DNA of 64,000 nucleotides, taken from the NCBI RefSeq assembly GCF_002954265.1, contig NZ_PPSL01000003.1, positions 744,001 through 808,000 on the forward strand. The letters are read 5' to 3'. Below the pieces are notes generated by a model. The model worked only from the letters and a program-made list of their open reading frames with translations. It was not told where the DNA came from and did no database searches. Positions within the stretch are counted from its first letter, which is position 1. Each line of letters begins with the position of its first letter. The position numbers were made by a program, and so were the translations under genes. This stretch comes from Flavipsychrobacter stenotrophus (lineage in GTDB: Bacteria > Bacteroidota > Bacteroidia > Chitinophagales > Chitinophagaceae). Positions 54,045 through 63,313 of the stretch are shown here, in pieces.

Positions 54045-54527
54045 ATGAAAAGGTCTGTTTTTATATTAGCTATTTTATCCTTTTTTGCCATACAGGGTAG
54101 CGCCCAGCAGATAAGGGCGGTAACCGCTGCCGATGTTATGTCGCGGGCCTCGTCGGGAGATACGGTATACATTATCAACTTCTGGGCTACATGGTGTGTG
54201 CCATGTGTACAGGAGCTGCCCGAATTCAATGAACTATTCGATAGGTACAAAGACAAACCTGTGAAAATAGTCATGGTCAGCCTCGACTTTAAAGATTCCT
54301 ACCCCTATAAGCTGGATGGTTTCCTGAGGAAGAAGAGGGTGTTGCCTGAGGTAGTTTGGCTCATGGATACAGATCCTAATGTTTTCATACCTAAGATCGA
54401 AGAATCCTGGCAGGGCTCTATCCCGGCTACTCTGGTCATTCAACCCGGCCGCTACCGTAAGTTTATCGAAGGTCAGGTATCTGCAGGACAGATAATTGGC
54501 CTGGTAGATGGCATTTCTGAGCATTAA
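54045..54527 (+). CDS. Periplasmic thioredoxin-like protein (TlpA/ResA type)
   Basis: A 160-residue protein with a signal peptide ending near GSAQQ. The active site is NFWATWCVPCVQELPEF with the redox WCVPC motif. The conserved cis-Pro lies in GSIPATLVI near the C-terminus. Such proteins reduce disulfides in the periplasm, for example during cytochrome c maturation. It is followed by two same-strand genes for exported proteins, with a 69-bp gap to the next. Confidence 0.93.
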   Translation: MKRSVFILAILSFFAIQGSAQQIRAVTAADVMSRASSGDTVYIINFWATWCVPCVQELPEFNELFDRYKDKPVKIVMVSLDFKDSYPYKLDGFLRKKRVLPEVVWLMDTDPNVFIPKIEESWQGSIPATLVIQPGRYRKFIEGQVSAGQIIGLVDGISEH

Positions 54528-54596
54528 TGGGCAGCTAATAGTGTTGGCTTGTTCTATTTTGTACAACTTTCATTAATTTTGTTTTATTATAATTCT

Positions 54597-55103
54597 ATGA
54601 GAATGAGATATGTAGTCTGCAGCATAGCTGTTTTACTTTTAGGAACTGTAGCAGCGTTTGCAGGTACTAAGAAGCCTAAAAAGGGAGATTTCAGGTTGTT
54701 GGAGGCATATACCCAGAAAATGGTTCAGGGGCATCCTTCTGCTCCGCCCCCTACTGGTGAGCACTTTATAATAGTATGGCAGGCCGATGTTACCCTGGAG
54801 ACCATGTTCTGGAGAGGCAAAAGCGGATTTATGATGTGCATGATACAGAAAGCGCATAAGATCGCTAAAAAGGATGCTAAGAATTTTCCTCCGGGATTGG
54901 ACTATAGAGTAGATCCTGCTGGTGAAGACATTAAGAAGGGCGATACAGTGCAGATAATACCCGTAGCACGTGGCAAGATCCGTATCCCTGACGAAATACC
55001 GCAGAACTCAAAAAACACATTGTTTTATAAAAAAAGCGGTAGCGGCTGGTTGCTGTTCCCGGTAACTAAGATCACAAAAAAACGCGATTTAGCTGCGTCT
55101 TAA
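54597..55103 (+). CDS. Small secreted hypothetical protein
   Basis: The ATG at 54597 gives 168 residues with a signal peptide ending near AAFAG; a longer frame from 54549 begins with TTG and lacks support. The mature part is basic and beta-rich (EHFIIVWQADVTLETMFW, then KKGDTVQIIPVARGKIRIPD). I do not recognise the family. It lies between the TlpA-like gene and the BNR propeller gene, 24 bp upstream of the latter, and may share its transcript. Confidence 0.65.
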   Translation: MRMRYVVCSIAVLLLGTVAAFAGTKKPKKGDFRLLEAYTQKMVQGHPSAPPPTGEHFIIVWQADVTLETMFWRGKSGFMMCMIQKAHKIAKKDAKNFPPGLDYRVDPAGEDIKKGDTVQIIPVARGKIRIPDEIPQNSKNTLFYKKSGSGWLLFPVTKITKKRDLAAS

Positions 55104-55127
55104 ATTATTTCAAAACCCTTTTCTGAT

Positions 55128-57746
55128 ATGAAAAAATTGTTAGTTGCCCTATCACTTTTGCTCTCTGTTTCTGCAGTCAATGCACAGCCTTGGATGGCAG
55201 GTTTTAATAATGGCCCTGTAAAACTGCAGGATGTAATAGACAAGTATAAACAGAGTGCCGGTTATAAAGAGGAGGAAGAAGAAGAAGCGCGTGAAAAGCA
55301 CGAGGATAATAAGGCAGAGAAGGAGGGTATGAACTACCTTTTTAACCGCTGGGTATGGTATCAGAAGCAACATCTCGATGAGAATGGGTATATGATCTCT
55401 CCTGTGAAGACATACACCGAGTGGACAAAATACCAGGATAAGCTCAATAAAAAGATAGCGGCACGTACTACTGCATCGCCCGCCAACTGGGTATTCCAGG
55501 GTCCTGATTCCACCCCGGGTGGCTACTCAGGTCTTGGTCGCATTAATGCCATTGCATTTCACCCTACAAATCCCAATGTAGTATTAGCAGGCTCTTCAGG
55601 TGGTGGTACCTGGAAGACAGCAGATGCAGGCCACACATGGGCTCCCTTGTATAGTAATTTACCCACGCTAGGTGTTTCTGACATTGTTTTCAACTACGCC
55701 AACCCTAATACTATCTATGTGGCTACCGGCGATGCTGATGCTGGTGATAACTACAGCATGGGTGTGGTAAAGACTAAAGATGGTGGTATAACCTGGAATA
55801 ACACAGGCTTGCTGTGGACACCGACTGCCAATAATAATGCACGGTCGATGGTGATGAATGCCCATGATACCAGTATGCTCGTATTAGCTACCAATGTAGG
55901 TATCTATGTTACCCGCAACGGTGGTACAACCTGGACCAATGTCCGTTCCGGCGATTTCAGGCAGGTACTTTATCATCCTACAGATACTTCTATAATATAC
56001 GCAACAACAAATAACGGTTCTTCTTGTCAGGTAATGCGCTCTACAAACAGCGGAATAACCTGGACCACGGTTTCAGCTTTGTCTGGTGCCAACCGTATTC
56101 GTCTTGCAGTTTCACCTGCGTCTCCTAATCTGGTAATGGCTTTGGCTTCAGAAAGCTCCGGCTCCGGTTTGTTGGGCGTTTATGGTTCTACTAACAGCGG
56201 CGCGTCTTTTACCCCTCTTTATGAAGATGATGCTGCTTGCTCTAAAAATATTCTCGGCTACGACCTTGGGCTGCCAACTACTGCTTGTGGCGGCCAGGGG
56301 TGGTACGACCTGTGCATTGCTATCGATCCTGCTAACGCTAATAAAGTAACTATAGGTGGCGTTAATAATTACTACTCCGCCGATGGTGGTCTTACATGGC
56401 AGCTGGTAACACAATGGTATGCTGGCGTGCCCGGTGTGCAAACGGTTCATGCCGACAAACACTTCCTCGCCTACAATCCACGCGATGGTATCTTATACCA
56501 GGGTTGCGATGGTGGTATCTATAACACACTCGATCCGCTTACCGGTATCTGGACCAACATTACCAATGGCATGGGTATCACACAGTTTTACCGTGGTGCT
56601 GTTGCTAATGGTGTGCCATGGGGTATAGGTGGCGCACAGGATAATGGCACTAAAATGGTGAACAACGGTATCTCCAGCGATCTGACAGGTGGTGACGGGA
56701 TGCAATGCCGTATTGACTACGAAAACCCCACTACCACCTGGTATACTGCCAGTCAGAATGGTAGTATCAACCGCACGGTAGATGGTGGTGCCAGTTATTC
56801 AAATATTAGCGGTGCTATACCAACCACCGGCACGGGCAATTGGATAACCCCCTATATCATTCATCCTTTGGTAAGTGTCAACCTGCTTGTGGGTATTGAG
56901 AAGATTTTCGCTTCGGCAGACCAGGGGGCATCGTGGGTGGCTATTTCTCCGCAGTTCAGCACCAGCAACAATGTCAACCTCATTGAAATGTGTCCTACCG
57001 ATGGCAATTATATCTACGCCCTGGTAGATGATAACACTATTCATTTTTCTCCCGATTATGGCACAACATGGAGTAATATAACAACAAGCCTGTTTGGTAA
57101 CACGATCTCGCGCATGGCGGTAGAGCCTAAGAACAGGGATATATTGTGGGTAACGCTCAGCGGCTATGGTGGTGCAAGGGTTGCCTCTTACAACCGTGCT
57201 ACCAGCTCATGGACATTACGTTCGGGTACTTTGCCTAATCTGCCGGTAAACTGTATCGTTATTGACTCTTTCTCAGGTACTAAATATATAGGCACCGACG
57301 TAGCGGTATATTATATGGATAATACCATGACCGACTGGGCATTGTACAATACCAACCTGCCTTCAGTAGAGGTACAGGACCTGGCCATCAACTATACATC
57401 TAACGAGATATGGGCGTTTACCTATGGTCGTGGTATGTGGAAGTCGGCTAAGAATGAGCACCCGGTAGGTATTTCTGTAGTGCCGTATGTTGCGGATGCT
57501 ATTACAGTAACTCCAAATCCTAACAGGGGAACATTTGCAGTAACTACAGGCAAAACAAACCTATTCAACCAGCAGGTAACCGTAAGGCTCATTTCTACTG
57601 ATGGCCGCACTCTTTACCAGGACGATACCCGTTTTGATAATGCGGGGTCGCTTAAAGTGTCTACCCATAATCTTATAGCCGGTACCTATATCTGCGAAGT
57701 AAGAAACGAAAAGAACGTAGCCCGCTGCAGGGTGGTGATCTACTAA
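55128..57746 (+). CDS. Secreted T9SS-sorted BNR/sortilin-like beta-propeller protein
   Basis: An 872-residue protein with a signal peptide ending near VNAQP and an acidic helical stretch (about 40-65). From about 120 to 780 it carries BNR/Asp-box motifs (SGGGTWKTADAGHTW, TKDGGITWNNTG, TRNGGTTWTNV, SADQGASWVAI, SPDYGTTWSNI), the repeat of sortilin-type and sialidase-type propellers. The type A T9SS sorting domain ends the protein (VTPNPNRGTFAVT, GTYICEVRNEKNVARCRVVIY). It may be a glycoside hydrolase or a binding protein; no catalytic residue set is evident. A terminator follows. Confidence 0.87.
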   Translation: MKKLLVALSLLLSVSAVNAQPWMAGFNNGPVKLQDVIDKYKQSAGYKEEEEEEAREKHEDNKAEKEGMNYLFNRWVWYQKQHLDENGYMISPVKTYTEWTKYQDKLNKKIAARTTASPANWVFQGPDSTPGGYSGLGRINAIAFHPTNPNVVLAGSSGGGTWKTADAGHTWAPLYSNLPTLGVSDIVFNYANPNTIYVATGDADAGDNYSMGVVKTKDGGITWNNTGLLWTPTANNNARSMVMNAHDTSMLVLATNVGIYVTRNGGTTWTNVRSGDFRQVLYHPTDTSIIYATTNNGSSCQVMRSTNSGITWTTVSALSGANRIRLAVSPASPNLVMALASESSGSGLLGVYGSTNSGASFTPLYEDDAACSKNILGYDLGLPTTACGGQGWYDLCIAIDPANANKVTIGGVNNYYSADGGLTWQLVTQWYAGVPGVQTVHADKHFLAYNPRDGILYQGCDGGIYNTLDPLTGIWTNITNGMGITQFYRGAVANGVPWGIGGAQDNGTKMVNNGISSDLTGGDGMQCRIDYENPTTTWYTASQNGSINRTVDGGASYSNISGAIPTTGTGNWITPYIIHPLVSVNLLVGIEKIFASADQGASWVAISPQFSTSNNVNLIEMCPTDGNYIYALVDDNTIHFSPDYGTTWSNITTSLFGNTISRMAVEPKNRDILWVTLSGYGGARVASYNRATSSWTLRSGTLPNLPVNCIVIDSFSGTKYIGTDVAVYYMDNTMTDWALYNTNLPSVEVQDLAINYTSNEIWAFTYGRGMWKSAKNEHPVGISVVPYVADAITVTPNPNRGTFAVTTGKTNLFNQQVTVRLISTDGRTLYQDDTRFDNAGSLKVSTHNLIAGTYICEVRNEKNVARCRVVIY

Positions 57747-57767
57747 TATCAACTGAATTTATTTATG

Positions 57768-57795
57768 AAGGCCGGGCTGTTGTCCGGCCTTTTTT
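57768..57795 (+). terminator. Terminator of the BNR propeller gene
   Basis: Stem AAGGCCGG / CCGGCCTT with an 8-nt loop, then a run of T, 22 bases past the stop. Confidence 0.88.
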
Positions 57796-57815
57796 GCTGT
57801 GATATATATCACGCA

Positions 57816-58430
57816 ATGCCCGATGGAAATGAAATTTGAATCGGGCATTGGTTTGGTGTAATTGTTTGTTATTCATTAGGTTGTGATTTTTTGGTATGCC
57901 CGATTGTGCCCGATTTTTTGCCGCTGTTGTTTGCCTGTTGTCGGTCTCTGACCGACGACCATGCGGCCGGTTCTCTTTGAGATGCGCTAGTAATCTGAGT
58001 GGTTATAATTTCCAAAACGAATACGTCCGGATGTGTCGTCGGTCAGAGACCGACAACGGGCGTTTTTTGGGTAATGCCCGATGGAAATAAAATTTGAATC
58101 GGGCATCGATTTGGTGTAATTGGTTGTTATTCATTAGGTTGTGATTTTTGGGTATGCCCGATTGTGCCCGATTTTTTGCCGCTGTTGTTTGCCTGTTGTC
58201 GGTCTCAAACCGACGACCATGCGGCCGGTTCTCTTTGAGATGCGCTAGTAATCTGAGTGGTTATAATTTCCAAAACGAATACGTCCGGATGTGTCGTCGG
58301 TCGGAGACCGACAACGGGCGTTTTTTGGGTAATGCCCGATGGAAATAAAATTTGAATCGGGCATTGATTTGGTGTAATGGTTTGTTTTTCATGTGGTTGT
58401 GATTTTTGGGTATGCCCGATTGTGCCCGAC
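57816..58430 (+). repeat. Tandem 258-bp units with family A elements (copies A4-A6)
   Basis: The A element starts at 57816, 58074 and 58332, exactly 258 bp apart; the third copy is cut after TGCCCGACC. Each of the first two units also carries a pair of hairpins of the GTCGGTC-TCT-GACCGAC type about 90 bp apart and inverted to each other. The small frames that repeat with the unit (57896 and 58148) follow the duplication and are not genes. Confidence 0.85.
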
Positions 58431-58540
58431 CAAATGAGGGTGGAGAGCGGGTGCTTGCTGCATCTCAAAGAGAGCCCGCCCGATGGCTGTTGGTCAGAAG
58501 ACGCAACAGCGGCGAATGGGGTGTTACTTTTGGCGGAAAT

Positions 58541-58680
58541 GAAAAGTGGCACTTTTTCGTAAAAGTGGCATTTTTTTGATGCGTGTTTTACTGTATTGCT
58601 TTGTGGGTAAGGGTTTTCAGCGTTTTAACAAATTGCCGAAAACTGCCACTTTCTGCCACATGCTGCTACTTTTTTTGTTT
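58541..58680 (+). repeat. Family B element, copy B2
   Basis: AAAGTGGCA-TTTT (58562-58574) pairs with AAAA-C-TGCCACTTT (58639-58652). The 64-nt loop contains TATTGCTTTGTGGGTAAGGG and CGTTTTAACAAAT. CTGCCACTTT-like repeats at 58643, 58653 and 58663 are exactly 10 bp apart. An additional AAAGTGGCA lies upstream at about 58543. Confidence 0.65.
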
Positions 58681-58762
58681 GCCTCGTCCCGAAATTGCTT
58701 TACATGTTGGTTAGATAATTTCTGTGATTGTTTACGGCTACATTTTCTAGCCCGGTCGCTGT

Positions 58763-58784
58763 GGAGACGCAATTATGCGTCTCT
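58763..58784. repeat. Family C palindrome, copy C3
   Basis: GGAGACGC-AATTAT-GCGTCTCT preceded by GGTCGCTGT. It lies between B2 and B3. Confidence 0.7.
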
Positions 58785-58802
58785 ACGTTCTCGTTCCTAA
58801 AT

Positions 58803-58965
58803 GTGGCAATTTTTTCTTGTTTACGGAAGTTTTATTTAGGTGGTTTAGGTTGTATTGTGCTATGGGTAAGGATTGTAGGGTGTTTTAACAAATTTCATAA
58901 AACTTCCACTTTCTTCCACTTTTTTCTACATCACTTCTACTTTATTTCCACTGCCTCGTTCCTGC
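58803..58965 (+). repeat. Family B element, copy B3
   Basis: An 11-bp perfect stem GGAAGTTTTAT (58825-58835) / ATAAAACTTCC (58896-58906) surrounds a 60-nt loop with TATTGTGCTATGGGTAAGG and GTTTTAACAAAT. CTTCCACTTT repeats follow with 10-bp spacing (CCACTT at 58905 and 58915), then weaker CTAC/CCAC copies. Confidence 0.65.
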
Positions 58966-59000
58966 CGCGTCGCTAAATGGGTTTACAATTTGGTCGCTCT

Positions 59001-59254
59001 GGAGACGCAATTATGCGTCTTTACCACTTAGGCTTCGTCCTTAAATAGGTTTACGTGTTGGTTGTTGCAGGGCTGAAGATGTTCAGCCCCTACATGCGGG
59101 ATAAATATGTTTTGATAGGGTCCATAATGTCAAAGAGCGGGCATCCTTCACTTCGACAAGCTCAGTGTAAACTTAAAATCAGGATGCCAGATTGTAAAAT
59201 CGAGTGCAAATTAATGCGGGAAAATGACCTGATAAAATAAAGATATTCACAAAA
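59001..59254. repeat. Family C, D and E copies (C4, D2, E2)
   Basis: C4 is GGAGACGCAATTATGCGTCT (59001-59020). D2 is GGGCTGAA-GATG-TTCAGCCC (59070-59089 region). E2 (59127-59254) has ATGTCAAAGAGC, a GGCATCCT / AGGATGCC palindrome, then GAGTGCAAATTAAT and ATAAAATAAAGATATTCACA. The palindrome differs from that in E1, while the flanks match. Confidence 0.7.
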
Positions 59255-59709
59255 ATGTGGACATCTTCATGTAATGTTTGGGTAATCAATGGGTTGGGAG
59301 GGGTTATTTGAAGTTGAAAGATTTTTTGAAAAATTGCTCCAGTTTTTACACAAAAGATATCATATACAAATAGGCGTACGATTGGCTGCGAACCTACGGA
59401 TCGCAAATGAGAAGAGGATGTATGGTTGCTACAAAGCGGTGACCACCTAACGGGGTCATAACATGTAGCGTATCGTCTTTCTTAATTAATCTGAATTGTA
59501 GTTTGTTTAACTTAAGTTATATTTTGATTTATTTCAAATTGACTGTTTGGGACAAAACGATATTGTTCATACAAAATTTGTTGCCTGCACCTCCTTTCAC
59601 AAAATTTGCTTTACTTTTACCTTGCTCTATATAATGCATGTAAATAAACATTACTTGTTTATGCCTTGCAGCTAGAGGTTTCGTTTGCAATCCCCTAAAT
59701 TCTTATATT

Positions 59710-62700
59710 TTGAAGTTAAAGTCGCTGGAAATAAAAGGGTTCAAATCTTTTGCCGATAAGACCCACATCATACTCGACAATCCCATTACCGGTATTGTTG
59801 GCCCGAATGGTTGCGGTAAATCGAATATCGTAGATGCCATACGCTGGGTCATTGGTGAGCATAAGATCAAGGCGCTCCGTTCGGATAACCTGGAGGATCT
59901 GATCTTCAACGGATCGCGTACGCGTACCGCTTCGGGCATGGCAGAGGTATCGCTCACATTTGAGAATACGCGTAACCTGTTGCCCACGGAGTTTACCACA
60001 GTAACCATCACCCGCAAATTTTATAAGAACGGCGAAAGCGAATATCGCCTGAACGATGTATCGTGCCGTTTGAAAGATATCCACAACCTGTTCCTTGATA
60101 CCGGTGTGAGCAATGACTCATACGCTATCATAGAGTTGGGCATGGTAGATGATATCATCAAGGACAAGGAAGGATCGCGCAGGCGTATGCTGGAGCAGGC
60201 CGCGGGTATATCTATATACAAGACCCGTAAGAAGGAAGCCAAGCAAAAGCTGGATGCTACGGAGCAGGATATATCTCGTATTGAAGATCTGCTGTTCGAG
60301 ATCAGCAATAACCTGCGTACACTGGAAAGCCAGGCAAGAAAGGCCGAACGTTACTTTGCTGTAAAGGGGGAATACAAAGAAGTAAGCGTAGAGCTGGCTA
60401 AGGCATCATTAGAACATTTCAACGAACAATATAAAACGCTTAACGAGCAGCACGATGGCGAGACCGATCGTAAGACTCAGCTGGAAGCTATAGTGGCTAC
60501 AGAAGAGGCTTCGGTAGAGCAGCAGAAGGTAAAGCTAATTGAGAAGGAGCAGGAATTGAATGGCTTACAAAAGCAGTTCAACGAACTGGCTAACCGCATC
60601 CGCCAATTGGAAAGTGATAAAAAACTGGCCGCACAGCGCTTTGAGCATTTGAAGGAAAGAGAGAAGAATCTACGTGATTTCTTATCGGGTGCAGGTGGAC
60701 AATCGCAGAAGCTGGAAGAGTCGATAGAATTCTCGGAAGAACAGATAAAAGAAGAGACGGAGATACTGGAAAAGATGCGCGCAGAGCTGGAAACGCTACG
60801 GTTAACTGTAGATGAAAGCCGCAAAACATTTGATGAGAAGAAGAAGATATTGGAGCAGATGCGCAGCGATTTTCAACAACGCCAGCGCAGCCAGTTTGAT
60901 GCTGAAAAGAAAGTAGCCATTGCAGATACATCTGTGATGAACCTGCAGCGCAGCATACAGCAGGTGCAGGAAGAAAAGACACAGCGCGGCACACAGATAA
61001 GTCAGCTGGGTACAGAACAAAAAGATACACAGGAAAAACTGGAAGACAAGCAGGAAGAGCTGCAGGACCTGGTAGATAAACATGAGCAGGTAAAAACCAA
61101 GATACTGGAAAGCCAGGCGCAGATGGAAACCTACCGCGCCAAGCTGGTAGACGAGAATCGTAAACTGGATAGCCGCCGCAATGAGCATGACCTCTTGAAG
61201 TCGCTTGTAGAAAGCCTTGAGGGGTATCCGGATAGTATCAAATTCTTAAAGAAAAACAAGGAGTGGGATAATACAGCGCCATTGCTGAGTGATGTATTTG
61301 TGGTGAAAAACGAATATCGTACCGCACTGGAAAATGTATTGGATAACTACCTTAACTACTACCTGGTAGCCAATACCAATGAAGCGGCTAAGGCATTATC
61401 ATTATTGGAGACCAATAAGAAGGGTAAGGCCAATTTCTTTATACTCGACCACCTGGGTGCGTATAACGATACCAATAGCCAGGTGCCTGTGAATGCAGTA
61501 CCTGCACTGAGTGTGGTGACTGTTGATGATCAATATGCTGAACTGGCAAAGAGATTGCTTGGCCATGTATACATAGCCGAGAACGCCGATGAGATACCGG
61601 GCGCAGACCTGCAACAGGGTACTGTGCTGGTAGACAAGAGTGGTAAGATGGTGCGGGGTAAGTATACATTGGGCGGCGGATCTGTAGGACTGTTTGAAGG
61701 AAATAAAATAGGCCGTGCCAAGAACCTGGAAAGGCTGGCACAGGAGATAGAAGACCTGAAGAACACGACTGCTGAGTTGAAGCAATATATTGCTGATACA
61801 CAAGCACTCATCACCGGTTTCAATAGCGAACTGAATGATAAGGCGATAGAGCAGGCTAAGCAAGAGATCAACCGACTTCAGAATCACCTGGTGAATCTGA
61901 AGAACAGGATAGAGAACTTTGAGCACCTGAACCAGACCGGCGAGAAGCGACTGGAAGACCTGCAGGGCCAACTGGAAGATACACAAGATAGTGTACAGGA
62001 TACCCGCAACATGCTTGCCGATATCACCGCTGAGCTGCAGGGACTGCAACAGAATATTACAGAAGCTGATGCGGAATTCCGCGCGGTGGAAACTGTATTT
62101 AATGAAGCCAGTGCTCAATACAATCAGCATAACATAGCATCTACCCGCCAGCAGAGTAAGCTGGAAGGGCTGAAGCAGGAACTACAGTTCCGCAACAATC
62201 AGCTGAGCGACCTGAAGAAGCAGATAAGCAGCAACAGCGAGCAGCTGCAGCAGATCAATACTCAGCTGGAAGAAACAGAGCAAACACTGCATGTAGGCGA
62301 CAATGAACTGTACGACCTGCTGGTGCGCAAGGAAACAGAAGAGAAAGTACTGAACGAAAAGGACAGGGATTACTATACTATGCGTAATGGCATAAGTGGG
62401 CAGGAAAGCCAGCTGAACCAGAAGCGCCGTGAGAAGGAACAGGCAGAACTATTGCTGCAGACCATAAAGGATAAGCTGGCCACCATGAAGCTGCAGGTAG
62501 CGGGTATGAGTGAAAGGCTGGCCATAGAATTCAAGGTGAAGCTGGATGATATTCTGAGCGAACCAAGAACAGGACTGCAGACCATAGAAGAGCTGACAGC
62601 AGAAACTGAGCGCATGAAAAAGCGCCTGGATAATATGGGTGAAGTAAACCCTACTGCAATAGAAGCTTACACTGAAATGAAGGTGCGCCACGACTTTATA

Positions 62701-63240
62701 GTGGAGCAGCGCAATGACCTGGTGAATGCCAAGGAGTCGTTACTGTCTACCATTGAAGAAGTGGAGAATACCGCCAATACTAAGTTCCGCGAAACCTTTG
62801 ACCTGGTGCGTGAGAACTTTGTAACGGTGTTTAAGGCACTCTTCACCCCTGAAGATAGCTGCGATCTTCGCCTTACGGATCCTGACAATGTAGCGGATAG
62901 CAACATAGAAATATATGCGCAGCCTAAGGGTAAGAAGCCAAGTACGCTGACTCAGCTTTCGGGCGGAGAAAAGACGTTGACGTCTACAGCCTTCCTGTTT
63001 GCCATATACCTCATTAAGCCTGCACCATTCTGCATACTGGATGAAGTTGATGCGCCGCTGGATGATGCCAATGTGGGCAAGTTCACGCAGATGATCCGCA
63101 AGTTCTCAGACAACTCGCAGTTCATCATTGTTACGCACAACAAGCAGACCATGGCATCGGTAGATGTGATCTATGGTGTGACCATGCAGGAGCCCGGCGT
63201 AAGTAAGCTGGTGCCAGTTGACTTCAGAAGTTTAAACTAA
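59710..63240 (+). CDS. smc: Chromosome segregation protein SMC
   Basis: A 1176-residue protein starting with TTG (MKLKSLEIKGFKSFADKT); no ATG precedes this conserved opening. Walker A is GPNGCGKSNIVDAIRWVIGE (about residues 32-51). Two long coiled coils (about 170-500 and 670-1010) flank a hinge around 510-660 with GGGSVGLFEG. The C-terminal ATPase half has LSGGEKTLTSTAFLFA and CILDEVDAPLDD. SMC dimers entrap DNA to compact and separate chromosomes. The length is typical. Its ScpA and ScpB partners are not in the window. Confidence 0.97.
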   Translation: MKLKSLEIKGFKSFADKTHIILDNPITGIVGPNGCGKSNIVDAIRWVIGEHKIKALRSDNLEDLIFNGSRTRTASGMAEVSLTFENTRNLLPTEFTTVTITRKFYKNGESEYRLNDVSCRLKDIHNLFLDTGVSNDSYAIIELGMVDDIIKDKEGSRRRMLEQAAGISIYKTRKKEAKQKLDATEQDISRIEDLLFEISNNLRTLESQARKAERYFAVKGEYKEVSVELAKASLEHFNEQYKTLNEQHDGETDRKTQLEAIVATEEASVEQQKVKLIEKEQELNGLQKQFNELANRIRQLESDKKLAAQRFEHLKEREKNLRDFLSGAGGQSQKLEESIEFSEEQIKEETEILEKMRAELETLRLTVDESRKTFDEKKKILEQMRSDFQQRQRSQFDAEKKVAIADTSVMNLQRSIQQVQEEKTQRGTQISQLGTEQKDTQEKLEDKQEELQDLVDKHEQVKTKILESQAQMETYRAKLVDENRKLDSRRNEHDLLKSLVESLEGYPDSIKFLKKNKEWDNTAPLLSDVFVVKNEYRTALENVLDNYLNYYLVANTNEAAKALSLLETNKKGKANFFILDHLGAYNDTNSQVPVNAVPALSVVTVDDQYAELAKRLLGHVYIAENADEIPGADLQQGTVLVDKSGKMVRGKYTLGGGSVGLFEGNKIGRAKNLERLAQEIEDLKNTTAELKQYIADTQALITGFNSELNDKAIEQAKQEINRLQNHLVNLKNRIENFEHLNQTGEKRLEDLQGQLEDTQDSVQDTRNMLADITAELQGLQQNITEADAEFRAVETVFNEASAQYNQHNIASTRQQSKLEGLKQELQFRNNQLSDLKKQISSNSEQLQQINTQLEETEQTLHVGDNELYDLLVRKETEEKVLNEKDRDYYTMRNGISGQESQLNQKRREKEQAELLLQTIKDKLATMKLQVAGMSERLAIEFKVKLDDILSEPRTGLQTIEELTAETERMKKRLDNMGEVNPTAIEAYTEMKVRHDFIVEQRNDLVNAKESLLSTIEEVENTANTKFRETFDLVRENFVTVFKALFTPEDSCDLRLTDPDNVADSNIEIYAQPKGKKPSTLTQLSGGEKTLTSTAFLFAIYLIKPAPFCILDEVDAPLDDANVGKFTQMIRKFSDNSQFIIVTHNKQTMASVDVIYGVTMQEPGVSKLVPVDFRSLN

Positions 63241-63249
63241 TAGATATAG

Positions 63250-63290
63250 ATGCCGGGAGACAGCTTAGGTAAGCATCTTCCGGCATTTTC
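63250..63290 (+). terminator. Terminator of smc
   Basis: An 11-bp stem (ATGCCGGGAGA / TCTTCCGGCAT, one G-T pair) with a 15-nt loop, followed by TTTTCCTTTTT. Confidence 0.75.
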
Positions 63291-63313
63291 CTTTTTACCG
63301 CATACATTGCCTC

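Larger units (their letters stand above)
57796..59709. other. Gene-free block of mixed repeats (locus 2), upstream of smc
   Basis: Nearly 2 kb without a credible gene. The order is A4, A5, A6, B2, C3, B3, C4, D2, E2, then about 450 bp of AT-rich sequence before smc that must contain its promoter. I see no clear promoter box there. Order and orientation parallel locus 1 (8427-9582). Confidence 0.7.

Noticed and set aside
57896-58348. Two nearly identical 64- and 66-codon frames
   Set aside because: They are produced by the 258-bp tandem duplication and cross hairpin repeats.
57816-58430. Possible CRISPR-like array
   Set aside because: The repeating unit is 258 bp with only two and a half copies, no short direct repeats with unique spacers and no cas genes.
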